DNA of 64,000 bases. Source: Trebonia sp963759545. Lineage in GTDB: Bacteria; Actinomycetota; Actinomycetes; Streptosporangiales; Streptosporangiaceae. The stretch spans positions 1-64,000 of the forward strand of contig CAVXAB010000031.1 in assembly GCA_963759545.1 (NCBI GenBank), read 5' to 3'. A program made the position numbers and the translations under genes. Numbering within the stretch: the stretch's first letter is position 1; every line of letters begins with the position of its first letter. Positions 34,899 through 43,527 of this stretch are shown in pieces. Below the pieces are notes generated by a model. The model worked only from the letters and a program-made list of their open reading frames with translations, did no database searches and was not told the origin of the DNA.

Positions 34899-35090
34899 CG
34901 ACCCCCGTCACACGGCAACCCGCAGGCCCCCGCCCAATCCTCAGGGCAGCGCGACCGCCGCGGCGACCAGCGACCCCCGCCCACAGCGGCAACCCGCGGC
35001 CCGCGCCCGAATCCTCTGGGCGGCGCGACCGCCGCGGCGACCAGGTGCCCCGCCCAATCCTCAGGGCAGCGCGACCGCCGCGGCGACCAA
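34899..35090. repeat. Three copies of a 40-bp GC-rich repeat
   Basis: Copies start at 34931, 35004 and 35051. The first and third are identical over 39 of 40 bp; the second differs at a few sites. The core is cagcgcgaccgccgcggcga. A shorter flank, cggcaacccgc, also repeats before copies one and two. Confidence 0.8.
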
Positions 35091-35178
35091 GCTTAAGTGG
35101 TGCGTGGTGACCGTGAGGGCCGTGCGCGGGCTGGACGCGCGGCACCGGCGCGCGGGCGCGGCCTGATCGACGGATTTT

Positions 35179-35230
35179 CATGATCATGTGGATTCAGCAT
35201 CAAATGAGCTGCGTAATCCACATGATCATG
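35179..35230. repeat. Inverted repeat of the dispersed catgatcatgtggattc family
   Basis: Arm catgatcatgtggatt (35179-35194) pairs perfectly with 35215-35230, and the stem extends imperfectly inward to agc/gct. The outer 17 bp are identical to those at 19207-19223. Confidence 0.75.
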
Positions 35231-35473
35231 GTCGCAGCCGCGGCGGGGCCAGGACAATTCGGACGGAAACGGGCACGCGGGCCGGGCGCGGAGGCGGGGG
35301 GCGCCTAAGCCAACGGCATTGCGCGAAGAGCATGCGCCTTATGCGCAGAATAATTAGCGAATTTACGGAAATATCCAAGATTTTCCATTAAATCCGGCGT
35401 GTGAAATAATGCCGTCGTGCTGATGGGTAAGGGCCTGACGGCGACGGTGGTGGGCGGCGGAATGACCGGCCGC

Positions 35474-36227
35474 TCAGCCGCCTTGGCTCAGTGCGGCGGC
35501 GGTGGCCTGGTCCGCGGGCAGGAACGCCTCAAGTTTCAGCTCGGATATCGTGACGTCTACCGCGGTGGCGAAGCTGGTGATGGTGGTCATCAGGCGCAAC
35601 TCGCCGTGCGGCGTGCGCAGCTGGAGCGGGACGGCGAAGCCCAGGTGACCGGGCGCGACGCGGGCGGCGGGGACGTATTGGCTGAGCTCGGCGTGCAGCG
35701 CGGCCAGCCGCTTGTCGGGATTGCGGTTGAGCTCGGCGGTCATGGCGTTAAGCACGTGCCAGCCCCACTCGGCGAAGTTGGCGATGCGCGGTGCCATGCC
35801 CTCCGGGTGCAGGGCGAGCCGGTAGGCGTTCGCGCGCAGGTGCTCGGCGCACCCGTCGGCCAGGATCCGCAGGCCCGCGTTGGCGGCGACGATCTCGCCG
35901 TACCGGTCGATGACGATCGCCGGGTACGGCATGTGCGCGTCGAGGATGTGCGTGAGCGCGGCAAGGACCGGGGCGAGGTCGGGGCTGTGCAGCGCCGTCT
36001 CGGGGTAGGCGGGCGCGTAGCCTGCCGCCAGGAGCAGTTGGTTGCGCTCGCGGAGCGGCAGGCCAAGCGACTCGGTGAGCCGGATGACCATCTCGCGGCC
36101 GGGCACCGAGCGGCCGCTCTCGATGAAGCTGAGGTGCCGCTGCGTCGTTCCGGCAAGCAGGGCCAGCTCAAGCTGGCTCGAGCCGGCGAGAGGCGCGGCG
36201 TTCTTTCAGCGCGGCGGAGAAGTCCAC
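35474..36227 (-). pseudogene. XRE regulator with MmyB-like ligand domain, one frameshift
   Basis: The C-terminal part (35474 to about 36185) gives a helix-turn-helix remainder (LELALLAGTTQRHLSFIESG) and the PAS-like MmyB domain (PYPAIVIDRYGEIVAANAGL). The N-terminus LGLVDFSAALKERRASRRL is in another frame. Deleting one G in ggctcgagccag joins them as RRLSQLELALL. So one extra base breaks the gene. Intact relatives sense lipids or small ligands and usually regulate the divergent gene, here the LLM-type oxidoreductase at 36315. The start is probably GTG 36227. Confidence 0.78.
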
Positions 36228-36314
36228 GAGTCCCAGTTGTAGCCGCCCCTGTGCGCTCGCGCGATTCCCTGCAGGGAATTGCCGGCCCGCGCGGCAACTC
36301 ACAGGATGGCTCGC

Positions 36315-37268
36315 ATGGATGACATCGAGCTTGGTGTGCTTATCCCGATCGGGCAGGCCCAGTGGGGTCAGGGAATCGACCCCCGCGAGCTGCTTGGCTT
36401 CGCGGTGCGGGCGGAGGAACTCGGGTACTCGTCGCTGTGGGTGAACGACTTCCTGCTCACGCCGCGCGTCGAGGCCCTGACGATGCTCGCCGCGGTGGCG
36501 CCGCTGACCAGCCGGGTGACACTCGGCACGGCGGCGCTGCTCCCGGTGCTGCGGCGGCCGGTCCAGGCGGCGCAGACGCTGGCCTCCATCGACCTGCTGT
36601 CCGGCGGCCGGCTCGTGCTGACCGTGGGCGCCGCGTTCCCCGGCCGGTTCGGCGTGCCGCAGCACGTGCTGTCGGAAGTGCCGTGGGAGCGGCGGTTCAC
36701 CCGGCTGGACGAGACCGTCGCGCTGTGGCGGCAGTTGTGGGCCGATCCCGAGTCAGGCGGCTCGTTCCATGGCTCGCTGCTCCGCTTCGAGGAGTTGCCG
36801 GCGATGACCGCGCCATCCCGCCCAGGCGGGCCGCCGGTGTGGCTTGGCGGCGCGTCGGAGTCGGCGCTGCGGCGCATCGGACGGCATTACGACGGGTGGA
36901 TGCCGTACCCGCCATCGGCCGACGGCTACGCGGAAGGGCTGGCCACCGTGCGCGCCGCGGCCGCCGAGGCAGGCCGCGGCGCGGCGGCGGTGACACCCGC
37001 GCTGTTCGTGTCCGTGGTGGTCACTGACACCGTCGAGCAGGGCCGTGAGCTGCTCGGCGAGTTCGCCGAGGCGAGCTACGGGCTGCCATTGGAGCAGCTG
37101 GAGCAGATCCAGGCGCTCGCGGCTGGACCAGCGGACGTGGTCGCGGAGAAACTGCGCGGGTACGTGGCGGCGGGCGCCAGGCACCTGGCGGTGCGGATCG
37201 CGACCACGACCCTGGAATCGCAGCGTGAGCAGCTTGAGCAGATCATCAAGCTGAAGGGACACCTGTGA
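36315..37268 (+). CDS. LLM-class (F420/FMN) oxidoreductase
   Basis: 317 residues with the TIM-barrel pattern of luciferase-like monooxygenases: AEELGYSSLWVNDFLL, LTSRVTLGTAALLPVLRRPV, ASIDLLSGGRLVLTVGAAFP and PPVWLGGASESALRRIGR. Actinomycete members mostly use F420. ATG 36315 is preferred over 36306 because acagga lies upstream at a fair distance. Its TGA overlaps the ATG of the SnoaL-like fragment (TGATG), so that fragment was its operon partner. It is divergent from the XRE/MmyB regulator, which probably controls it. Confidence 0.88.
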   Translation: MDDIELGVLIPIGQAQWGQGIDPRELLGFAVRAEELGYSSLWVNDFLLTPRVEALTMLAAVAPLTSRVTLGTAALLPVLRRPVQAAQTLASIDLLSGGRLVLTVGAAFPGRFGVPQHVLSEVPWERRFTRLDETVALWRQLWADPESGGSFHGSLLRFEELPAMTAPSRPGGPPVWLGGASESALRRIGRHYDGWMPYPPSADGYAEGLATVRAAAAEAGRGAAAVTPALFVSVVVTDTVEQGRELLGEFAEASYGLPLEQLEQIQALAAGPADVVAEKLRGYVAAGARHLAVRIATTTLESQREQLEQIIKLKGHL

Positions 37269-37438
37269 TGACCACGATCGACGAGTTCACCGCGCGGTAC
37301 GAGGCGGTGTGGAACGAGCGGGACGAGGCGGTGTGGAACGAGCGGGACGAGGCGGTGCGGAACGAGCCGGACGAGGCGGTGCGGGACGCGAGGCGTTGGG
37401 CGCCCGTCGCGGTCATAGCTCGATGCGGGCGCCCATGA
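37268..37438 (+). pseudogene. SnoaL-like (NTF2-fold) protein, 5' fragment with 24-bp repeats
   Basis: The first 15 residues, MTTIDEFTARYEAVW, match the start of small SnoaL-like proteins. The octad EAVWNERD then stutters three times, coded by 24-bp units at 37301-37372. After RRWAPVAVI the frame ends at 37438, inside the 3' end of the convergent kup gene. A normal member has about 130 residues; this has 56. Repeat expansion and a rearrangement seem to have destroyed it. It is translationally coupled to the LLM-type gene. Confidence 0.65.
37301..37387. repeat. 24-bp tandem repeat (3.6 units)
   Basis: Units at 37301-37324 and 37325-37348 are identical; the third (37349-37372) has two changes; a partial fourth follows. 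The period is a multiple of three and adds 8-residue blocks. Confidence 0.9.
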
Positions 37439-39365
37439 TGACGGTGCGGTTGCGGGGGAGGTGGAAGTACTCGGCGGCATCGGCCGTCAGCCGCGTGGTG
37501 GCGATGAACAGGCGCTTGCGCCAGCGGCTGAGGCCGGGCGTGGTCCCCTTGCGGACCTCGATGGTGGACAGGAAGTAAGAGACCCCTTCGACGTCAAGCG
37601 GCCCTTCCGCGCACGCGTCGCGGATGAGCGGCAGCAGCGCGGGGACGCTGGGGGTGTCCATGTAGCCGAAGCGGGCCGCGACGTGGTAGATCCGGTCGTC
37701 CTTGTAGCCGAGGTCGTCCACCTCAAGCCGGGCGGGCTGCTCGACGTGCGGCACCGGGAGCGTCTCGATGGACAGGATGATGACGTGCTCGTGCAGCACG
37801 TGGTTGTGCTCGACGTTCGCGCGCATCGCCAGCGGCGCGGTGGCCTTGCCCCGGTTGAGGAAGATCGCGGTGCCAGGCACCCGGGGCAGCGGCGGCTTCT
37901 TGTTGTGAATTTTGTCGATGAACTCGCGCAGCGATCCCTCGTCGAGCGCACGCTGGCGGCTGACGAGCTGCCGCCCCTTCTGCCAGGTGGTGAGGACGGT
38001 GAACACCACGATGCCGATGGCTAGCGGCAGCCAGGCGCCATGCGGCAGCTTCGTGAGGTTGGCGGCGAAGAACAGCAGGTCGATGGTCAGCAGCACGCCG
38101 CCGCCGAGGATGACGAGCCACAGCGGCTTCTTCCACTGGCTGCGGACGATGTAGAAGAACAGCAGCGTGGTGATCGTGATCGTGCCGGTGACCGCCACGC
38201 CGTACGCGTAGGCCAGCGCGGTCGAGGTGCGGAACGTGAAGACGAGCGCGAGCACCGCGACGCACAGCGCCCAGTTGATCCAGGGGACGTAGATCTGCCC
38301 GACCCGTTCCTCCGAGGTGTGATCGATGCGCAGCCGCGGCAGGTACCCGATCTGGGCGGCCTGCTGCGTCACGGAGAACGCGCCGGAGATGACCGCCTGG
38401 GAGGCGATGACGGTCGCGGCCGCGGCCAGGATCACCATGGGGATCCGCGCCCAGCCGGCCACCAGCAGGAAGAAAGGATTGCTGATCGCGGTGGCGGGAT
38501 GGGACAGGACGAGGGCGCCCTGGCCCAGGTAGTTGAGGATGCAGGCCGGGAAGACCAGGAAGATCCACGCCCGCGTGATCGGGGCGCGGCCGAAGTGCCC
38601 CATGTCGGCGTAGAGCGCCTCGGCGCCGGTCACCGCGAGCACCACCGCCGCCAGCGAGAAGAACGCCGTGCCGAAATGCCCGAACAGGAACGAGGCCGCG
38701 TAGGTGGGCGACAGCGCCTTGAGTATCGACGGGTTACCGACGACGCCGTGGATGCCCCAGGCGGCGATCACCGCGAACCAGACGGCCATCACCGGCCCGA
38801 ACAGCCGCCCGACCGCGCCCGTCCCGAGCCGCTGAATCATGAAGAGGCCAATGAGGATCACCGCGGTGATCGGGAGCACGATGGAGCCCACGGACGGCGC
38901 CGCGACCTGCACGCCCTCGATCGCGGAGAGCACCGAGATCGCCGGGGTGATCATGCTGTCACCGAAGAACAGCGACGCGCCGAATATGCCGAGCAGGGCG
39001 AGCGCCACCGCCGTCCGCCGTCCGCTTGGCGCGTTGCGGCGGATCAGGGTGATCAGCGCCATGATCCCGCCCTCGCCGTCGTTGTCGGCGCGCATGACCA
39101 GGAGCACGTAGGTGACCATCACGATGGCCACCACCGCCCAGAAGATCAGCGAGATGACGCCGTACACGTTCTCCGTCGTCACCTGGACCCGGTGCGGGTC
39201 GGACGGGCTGAAAACCGTCTGCACGGTATACAGCGGGCTCGTCCCGATGTCGCCGAATACGACACCGAGAGCGCCGAGTTCAAGCGCGCCCCGCGCGGTG
39301 CGGCGCCTCTTCGACTTCCCCGTCGGGCCCGTTACCGTCCCGCCAACCACAGCGTCAGACACCAT
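37413..39365 (-). CDS. kup: KUP-family potassium uptake transporter
   Basis: 650 residues with 12 membrane segments. The signature GALGVVFGDIGTSPLYT stands near residues 32-48, followed by SLIFWAVVAIVMVTYVLLVM and FFGDSMITPAISVLSAIEG. A cytosolic C-terminal domain (HVIILSIETLPVPHV) completes it. KUP/Trk-H proteins import K+ driven by protons. ATG 39365 fits the family length. Three TTATCGCGGTA-like repeats lie about 90-135 bp upstream. No ydaO-type riboswitch was recognised. The 3' end overlaps the SnoaL fragment by 26 bp. Confidence 0.93.
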   Translation of the reverse strand: MVSDAVVGGTVTGPTGKSKRRRTARGALELGALGVVFGDIGTSPLYTVQTVFSPSDPHRVQVTTENVYGVISLIFWAVVAIVMVTYVLLVMRADNDGEGGIMALITLIRRNAPSGRRTAVALALLGIFGASLFFGDSMITPAISVLSAIEGVQVAAPSVGSIVLPITAVILIGLFMIQRLGTGAVGRLFGPVMAVWFAVIAAWGIHGVVGNPSILKALSPTYAASFLFGHFGTAFFSLAAVVLAVTGAEALYADMGHFGRAPITRAWIFLVFPACILNYLGQGALVLSHPATAISNPFFLLVAGWARIPMVILAAAATVIASQAVISGAFSVTQQAAQIGYLPRLRIDHTSEERVGQIYVPWINWALCVAVLALVFTFRTSTALAYAYGVAVTGTITITTLLFFYIVRSQWKKPLWLVILGGGVLLTIDLLFFAANLTKLPHGAWLPLAIGIVVFTVLTTWQKGRQLVSRQRALDEGSLREFIDKIHNKKPPLPRVPGTAIFLNRGKATAPLAMRANVEHNHVLHEHVIILSIETLPVPHVEQPARLEVDDLGYKDDRIYHVAARFGYMDTPSVPALLPLIRDACAEGPLDVEGVSYFLSTIEVRKGTTPGLSRWRKRLFIATTRLTADAAEYFHLPRNRTVIMGARIEL

Positions 39366-39451
39366 GCGGCCGGCCTCCGATGCTGGTCGTACGCGTTACG
39401 CCGATGACACCCCACTGGTACCCCCGTCACGCGCTATGGAAGCCCGTCACT

Positions 39452-39501
39452 TTATCGCGGTATAGAGGTGGTTATCGCGATAGGGGCGGGTTATCACGGT
39501 A
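39452..39501. promoter_or_regulatory. Three direct repeats TTATCGCGGTA-like upstream of kup
   Basis: ttatcgcggta (39452), ttatcgcgata (39472) and ttatcacggta (39491) recur every 19-20 bp. The middle one contains the perfect palindrome tatcgcgata. They lie between kup and the thioesterase stop, in the expected promoter zone of kup. The binding protein is unknown. Confidence 0.6.
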
Positions 39502-39525
39502 CGTGGGCCGACCGGTTTCAGCACG

Positions 39526-40080
39526 TCAGGACCGCGGCGGCGCGGAGTCCTCCGGTCGCAGCAGCAGGCAGCTGCTCGTGGCGGTGACGTACACCTTGCC
39601 CGCGGCGTCGGTGATGCGCGCCTCGGCGAGTGCCGTCCGCCTGCCGAGGTGGACGACGGCGCCCTCGGCGCTGATCGGCCCGGTCTCGACCGTGACCGGG
39701 CGAAGGAACTTCACCGACAGGTCCAGGCTCGTGTAGAAGACCCCCGCCGGGAGCATCGTGTGCACGGCGCAGCCGCACGCGGAGTCCAGCATGGTCGCGA
39801 ACACGCCGCCGTGCACCGTGCCCAGCGGGTTGTAGTGGAACTCCTGCGGGGTCAGCCGGAACGCCGCGCGCCCCTCACCGAAGGAGACGCCGTCGAAGTC
39901 GAGCGCCCGCATGACCGGTGGCGGCGGGATCGTGCCCGCGCCGATCGCGGCGAAGAACTCGGCACCGCTCATGCCCGCTCCCGCGCGGGCGATGGCGACC
40001 GGATCGTCCCAGGAGAACGTCCGCTCCCGCCGCAGCGCGTCCGGCTCGGTCTCGGTCGCGGTTTCTGGCGCTGTCGTCAT
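39526..40080 (-). CDS. PaaI-family (hot-dog fold) thioesterase
   Basis: 184 residues. The hot-dog core NPLGTVHGGVFATMLDSACG contains the HGG motif and the catalytic-type Asp, followed by TSLDLSVKFLRPVTVETG and ALAEARITDAAGKVYVTATS. Such enzymes hydrolyse acyl-CoA or aryl-acyl-CoA thioesters. It starts at ATG 40080 and is divergent, across a 42-bp gap, from an HxlR regulator, which probably controls it. Confidence 0.88.
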   Translation of the reverse strand: MTTAPETATETEPDALRRERTFSWDDPVAIARAGAGMSGAEFFAAIGAGTIPPPPVMRALDFDGVSFGEGRAAFRLTPQEFHYNPLGTVHGGVFATMLDSACGCAVHTMLPAGVFYTSLDLSVKFLRPVTVETGPISAEGAVVHLGRRTALAEARITDAAGKVYVTATSSCLLLRPEDSAPPRS

Positions 40081-40122
40081 GGCCACCTCGCATAGCGTCT
40101 GAGTTTCTAAAAGCAACCTAGC

Positions 40123-40611
40123 ATGCGTACCATGCCAGTCATGAGGCCGTATAGCGCGTACGACAGCGACGCCTGCTCGATCGCCAGGACGCTCGCCCTC
40201 ATCGGCGACCGGTGGACGCTGCTCGTGCTGCGCGACGTGGCCAACGGCGTGGGAAGGTTCGATGAACTGGCCAGCCACCTGGGCATCGCGCGCAACGTGC
40301 TGTCCCAGCGGCTCGCCCGTCTGGCGCAGGCCGGCCTCGTCGACCGGACCGCCTACCGTGAGCCGGGCGCCCGTGAGCGGCACGAGTACCGGCTGACCGG
40401 GCCTGGGCGCGAGCTGATCCCGATCCTGCTGGCGTTCATGGACTGGGGTGACCGCAACCTCGCCGGCCCAGATGGGCCGCCAGCCGTGGTGCGGCACGCC
40501 GACTGCGGCGCCAGGATCAGGGTCACGCTGACCTGCGAGGAGGGCCACGAGCTAGGGGAGCGGCCAAGGCTCAGGACGGAGCCTGGTCCTGGCAGCCGAA
40601 TGCGCCAGTGA
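40123..40611 (+). CDS. HxlR-family transcriptional regulator
   Basis: 162 residues. The HxlR winged helix is plain: CSIARTLALIGDRWTLLVLR, then GRFDELASHLGIARNVLSQR, then GLVDRTAYREPGARERHEY. A short C-terminal extension (RVTLTCEEGHEL) has Cys residues, as in some HxlR proteins. HxlR regulators respond to aldehydes, quinones or thiol stress. The divergent thioesterase is the likely target. The start could be ATG 40123, 40132 or 40141. Confidence 0.9.
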   Translation: MRTMPVMRPYSAYDSDACSIARTLALIGDRWTLLVLRDVANGVGRFDELASHLGIARNVLSQRLARLAQAGLVDRTAYREPGARERHEYRLTGPGRELIPILLAFMDWGDRNLAGPDGPPAVVRHADCGARIRVTLTCEEGHELGERPRLRTEPGPGSRMRQ

Positions 40612-40618
40612 AGTCGCG

Positions 40619-41582
40619 CTAGCTGATCACGGTGAGCACTACGTTGCCGATCTTCTGCCCGGTGGCGACGTACCGGGTTGCCTCAAGGACCTGATCGAGG
40701 GGGTACTGCCGGTCGATGACCGCGCGGTATTTTCCGGTCTCCATGAGCTGCTTGAGGAAGAGCACATCCTGTTTCGTGTAACGCGGCGGTATTGGGAACA
40801 CCACCCGCCTGTCGGAGAAGCGCGTCCACAGGACCAGGGCCAGATTCGACAGGTGATCGGTGGCCAGGTACTTCCCGCCCGGCTTCAGCGATCCCTTGCA
40901 CCGCGGAAACGACACCTTGCCGACCGCGTCGAAGACGGCGTCGTACGCCTGCCCGTTTTTCGTGAAGTCCTCCTTGGTGAAGTCGATGACGTGCTCCGCA
41001 CCGAGTGACCGGACGAGCTCCTCGTTCGCGGTCTGGCACACCGCCGTCACCTCGGCACCGAAATACCGTGCCAGCTGCACCGCCGCGGTGCCGATGGACC
41101 CCGACGCGCCGTAGATCAGGATGCTGCGCCCTTCCGTCAGGTTGGCGGGCCGCAGGCAGCCCAGTGCCAGAAGCGCGCCGTCGCAGACCGCCGCCGCCTC
41201 CGCGAAGCTCGCTCCGCTCGGCTTATGGGCGAGAGCGGCGCCCTCCCGCACGCAGACGAATTCCGCGTGGGTGCCGAACCGGTACGCGTTGACACCGAAG
41301 ACCTCGTCCCCGATGCGCGAACTCGCTGACCCGCGATCCCTTAGCCACCACCACGCCGGCCACCTCGGTGCCGAGGATGCGCCACGCCCGCCGCGGTCGA
41401 GGGAAGCCGCTGACGATCCGTGCGGCCACTGGCTGCCCGGCCCGGACTTCGCTGTCGGTCCGGTTGACCGTCGTTGCGTGGACCTGGATCAGCACTTCAT
41501 CGGGCTTGGGTACCGGCTGAGGCACGTCCTCGACCCGCAGCACCTCGGGCGGACCGTACCGGTCCCAGATAACCGCTCGCAC
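40619..41582 (-). pseudogene. NAD(P)-dependent MDR dehydrogenase, one frameshift
   Basis: The N-terminal third from ATG 41582 (VIWDRYGPPEVLRVEDVPQP, HATTVNRTDSEVRAG) and the C-terminal two thirds (IYGASGSIGTAAVQLARYFG, DAVFDAVGKVSFPRCKG) are in different frames. Removing one G in gagttcgcgcatcgg restores VSEFRIGDEVFGVNAYRFG and one 320-residue protein of the quinone-oxidoreductase type. It is therefore broken by a single base, or the base is a sequencing error. It converges with the HxlR gene. Confidence 0.82.
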
Positions 41583-41698
41583 GACACAACCGTGGTGTCC
41601 GGCCCGCTGGTTGTCAATGCGGGCGGGTGCACCGGAAGTGGGCGGCGGCGCGCTCGGCCTGCCGGCGAGCGGCCTGCCGCGTCTATATCCTGCTGCGC

Positions 41699-42280
41699 AT
41701 GAGCGATTCCGCGCCCGCGTGGGTGGTGGCGGGCCCGCCAGGCGCAGGCAAGAGCACGGTCGCCCGCCTGCTGCTGGCGCGACTCGACCCGGTGCCCGCG
41801 CTGCTCGACAAGGACACGCTGTACGGGTCGTTCGTGGCGGCGACGCTGGCGGCGGCCGGGCGCCCGCCTGGCGAGCGCGAGGGCCCGTGGTACGACGAGC
41901 ACGTCAAGCTCCACGAGTACGCCGGGATGACCGCGACGGCCCGCGAGATCCGCTCTTACGGCTGCCCGGTCCTGCTTTCTGGCCCGTTCACCCAGCAGAT
42001 CCACGATTCCGGCCGCTGGCGGTCATGGGTCGAGGGGCTGGGCGGCGGCACGGTCCGGCTGGTCTGGGTCCGCTCGGACGCCGCCACCCTGCGCCACCGG
42101 CTCGTTGACCGGGCGTCCGGCCGTGATTCCGGCAAGCTGGCGGACTTCGCCGCCTTCACCGCCAGAATGCGCCTTAACGACACACCTGCCGTCCCGCACG
42201 CCGTCATCGACAACCGCCTGACGGCCGCCACCGCGCTGGAAGACCAGCTGGCCGCACTGATCGCGGCCAGCATGGCTTAA
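41699..42280 (+). CDS. P-loop kinase-like ATPase (AAA_33 type)
   Basis: 193 residues beginning VVAGPPGAGKSTVARLLLARL (Walker A), with LLDKDTLYGSFV and later VRSDAATLRHRLVDRASGRD, the lid-like part of small-molecule kinases. Relatives include gluconate or chloramphenicol kinases and zeta-like enzymes, but the substrate cannot be told. The start is ATG 41699 at the usual distance before the P-loop. It is divergent from the broken MDR gene. Confidence 0.78.
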   Translation: MSDSAPAWVVAGPPGAGKSTVARLLLARLDPVPALLDKDTLYGSFVAATLAAAGRPPGEREGPWYDEHVKLHEYAGMTATAREIRSYGCPVLLSGPFTQQIHDSGRWRSWVEGLGGGTVRLVWVRSDAATLRHRLVDRASGRDSGKLADFAAFTARMRLNDTPAVPHAVIDNRLTAATALEDQLAALIAASMA

Positions 42281-42840
42281 CCGCCGCCTGTGCTCAAATG
42301 ACATGCCCCGCATTTGCCGTAAATCGGACATGATTATGGTCATTTGCTAAGCGGAGAAACTGCCTGCCCCAGTTATTGTGTGTACTTTCGCCCAACAGCA
42401 AATACGGTCGCTAAGTACACACAATAACTTCTGGTTGCGCCCAGTGGGACGGCAGAGCACTCATGTCCCAGGTCACGGCGAACGCGTTGGCGCCGGTCAG
42501 CGCGGACGGCGTAGCTTCGGTAACCCCGCCGGATGACACCATGGTCAGCGCGGAGGCGTTCTCGTCGCCGATCGGCTGGTTGTCGGTCGTGGCGTGTTCG
42601 GCTCAGCGGAACGCTTCGCAGTCAGCCGAACTCGTTCGGGCTAATTCAAAAACAAAGCGCAAAACAAGAGAAGTTAATCCGAACGAATGTCCGGTTCCCG
42701 GGAAGCCCCGGCCGCGGCCCCTAGTGGCGTGGTAGCCGTTTCCCGGCGTGACTTCTCATAATTCGGGATTAGGAGAGCTCGGGCCCTGGCCGGACGAAGG
42801 CTGGACACCGCCACCGATCGCGCCGGGCGGGCAGGTGCCG
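42281..42840. other. Intergenic region with hairpins
   Basis: 560 bp without a convincing gene. Near the start caaatgac (42295-42302) is inverted at 42339-42346. A perfect 17-bp stem follows at 42371-42429. An AT-rich stretch at about 42640-42675 is flanked by tcgttcgg/ccgaacga-like sequence. The open frame at 42463-42735 has no family features. Confidence 0.6.
42371..42429. terminator. Perfect 17-bp inverted repeat with 25-nt loop
   Basis: agttattgtgtgtactt (42371-42387) is exactly inverted at 42413-42429. The AT-rich arms and long loop are unlike a standard terminator, so it could also be an operator pair. Confidence 0.5.
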
Positions 42841-43308
42841 CTACGCCGGCTCCGCGGGGACCTGGAACCACGTCGTGAGGCGGCCCTCGCCGCGGTGGTA
42901 TCCCCAGCGAGTCGACAACTGGGCCACGAGCACTAGCCCGCGGCCGTCTTCGGCGCACGGGTCCTGCCCCTCACGGATGACCGGCCACGTCGGCCCGCCG
43001 TCGTCGGTGACCGCAACGAGGATCTCGCCCCGTGCTTCCGTCACGGTCACCGTGACGGTTCCGCCAGGAAGGCGCGAATCGCTGTGCCGCACGGCATTGG
43101 TCACCAGTTCGCTGCCAAGCAAGCAAGCGACCTCGGCGCAGAGCCCGCGAGCGGCCAGTGCCGTGGCGATGAAGGCGCGCGCCCTTGGCACCTGCTCGGC
43201 GCGGCCGGGCAAGGTCAGGCTTTGCCGGATACCGCTGGCTCCTTCCGCGGGCAGGAAGGGCGGTAGGTGCGCATCACTGCCGGTCACCTGCGTTCCTGCC
43301 CCGGGCAT
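42841..43308 (-). CDS. Anti-sigma-type HATPase (HATPase_c_2)
   Basis: 155 residues with the Bergerat ATPase motifs ELVTNAVRHS (N-box), LVAVTDDGGPTW (G1) and GRGLVLVAQLSTRWG (G2). This is the RsbW/SpoIIAB-like type found in large numbers in actinomycetes next to XRE-DUF5753/DUF397 genes. ATG 43308 is preferred because aagggga lies about 6 bp before it; ATG 43329 is in frame upstream. It is divergent from the XRE-DUF5753 gene and probably works with that group in development or stress control. Confidence 0.87.
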   Translation of the reverse strand: MPGAGTQVTGSDAHLPPFLPAEGASGIRQSLTLPGRAEQVPRARAFIATALAARGLCAEVACLLGSELVTNAVRHSDSRLPGGTVTVTVTEARGEILVAVTDDGGPTWPVIREGQDPCAEDGRGLVLVAQLSTRWGYHRGEGRLTTWFQVPAEPA

Positions 43309-43527
43309 GGCGCTCCCCTTGTTGTTCATTCAGGTGAACTTTGCTGCGGCGTTGCGGAGCCGTTGGGCCTACGTGCTCTTACATTGCCGGATGCAAATAG
43401 CAAAATGCTACGTACAACGGAGCTACACTCAAGGACAGTTATTGACTGTATGACGTGTAAGGATTGCGCAGTTCGTCCGGTTCGTGGCACGCTGACCCAT
43501 AAGCGGTTGTGAAGGGCATGACGAAGA

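Larger units (their letters stand above)
34882..35473. other. Intergenic region with repeats
   Basis: 592 bp without a recognisable gene. It contains the 40-bp repeats at 34899-35090, the hairpin at 35179-35230 and an AT-rich tail at about 35330-35410. Open frames across the repeats are Arg/Gly-rich and have no family features. Confidence 0.6.

Noticed and set aside
34899..35090. Possible CRISPR array
   Set aside because: Only three imperfect repeats with unequal spacers, extreme GC content, and no cas genes nearby.
38040..39407. 455-codon plus-strand frame over kup
   Set aside because: Antisense shadow of kup, dominated by Arg/His/Asp/Gly with no domain.
39366..39525. ydaO/c-di-AMP riboswitch before kup
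   Set aside because: The expected conserved core was not recognised; direct repeats of operator type are seen instead.
42463..42735. 90-codon frame in the intergenic region
   Set aside because: No ribosome binding site, no recognisable domain, mixed composition and flanking hairpins.
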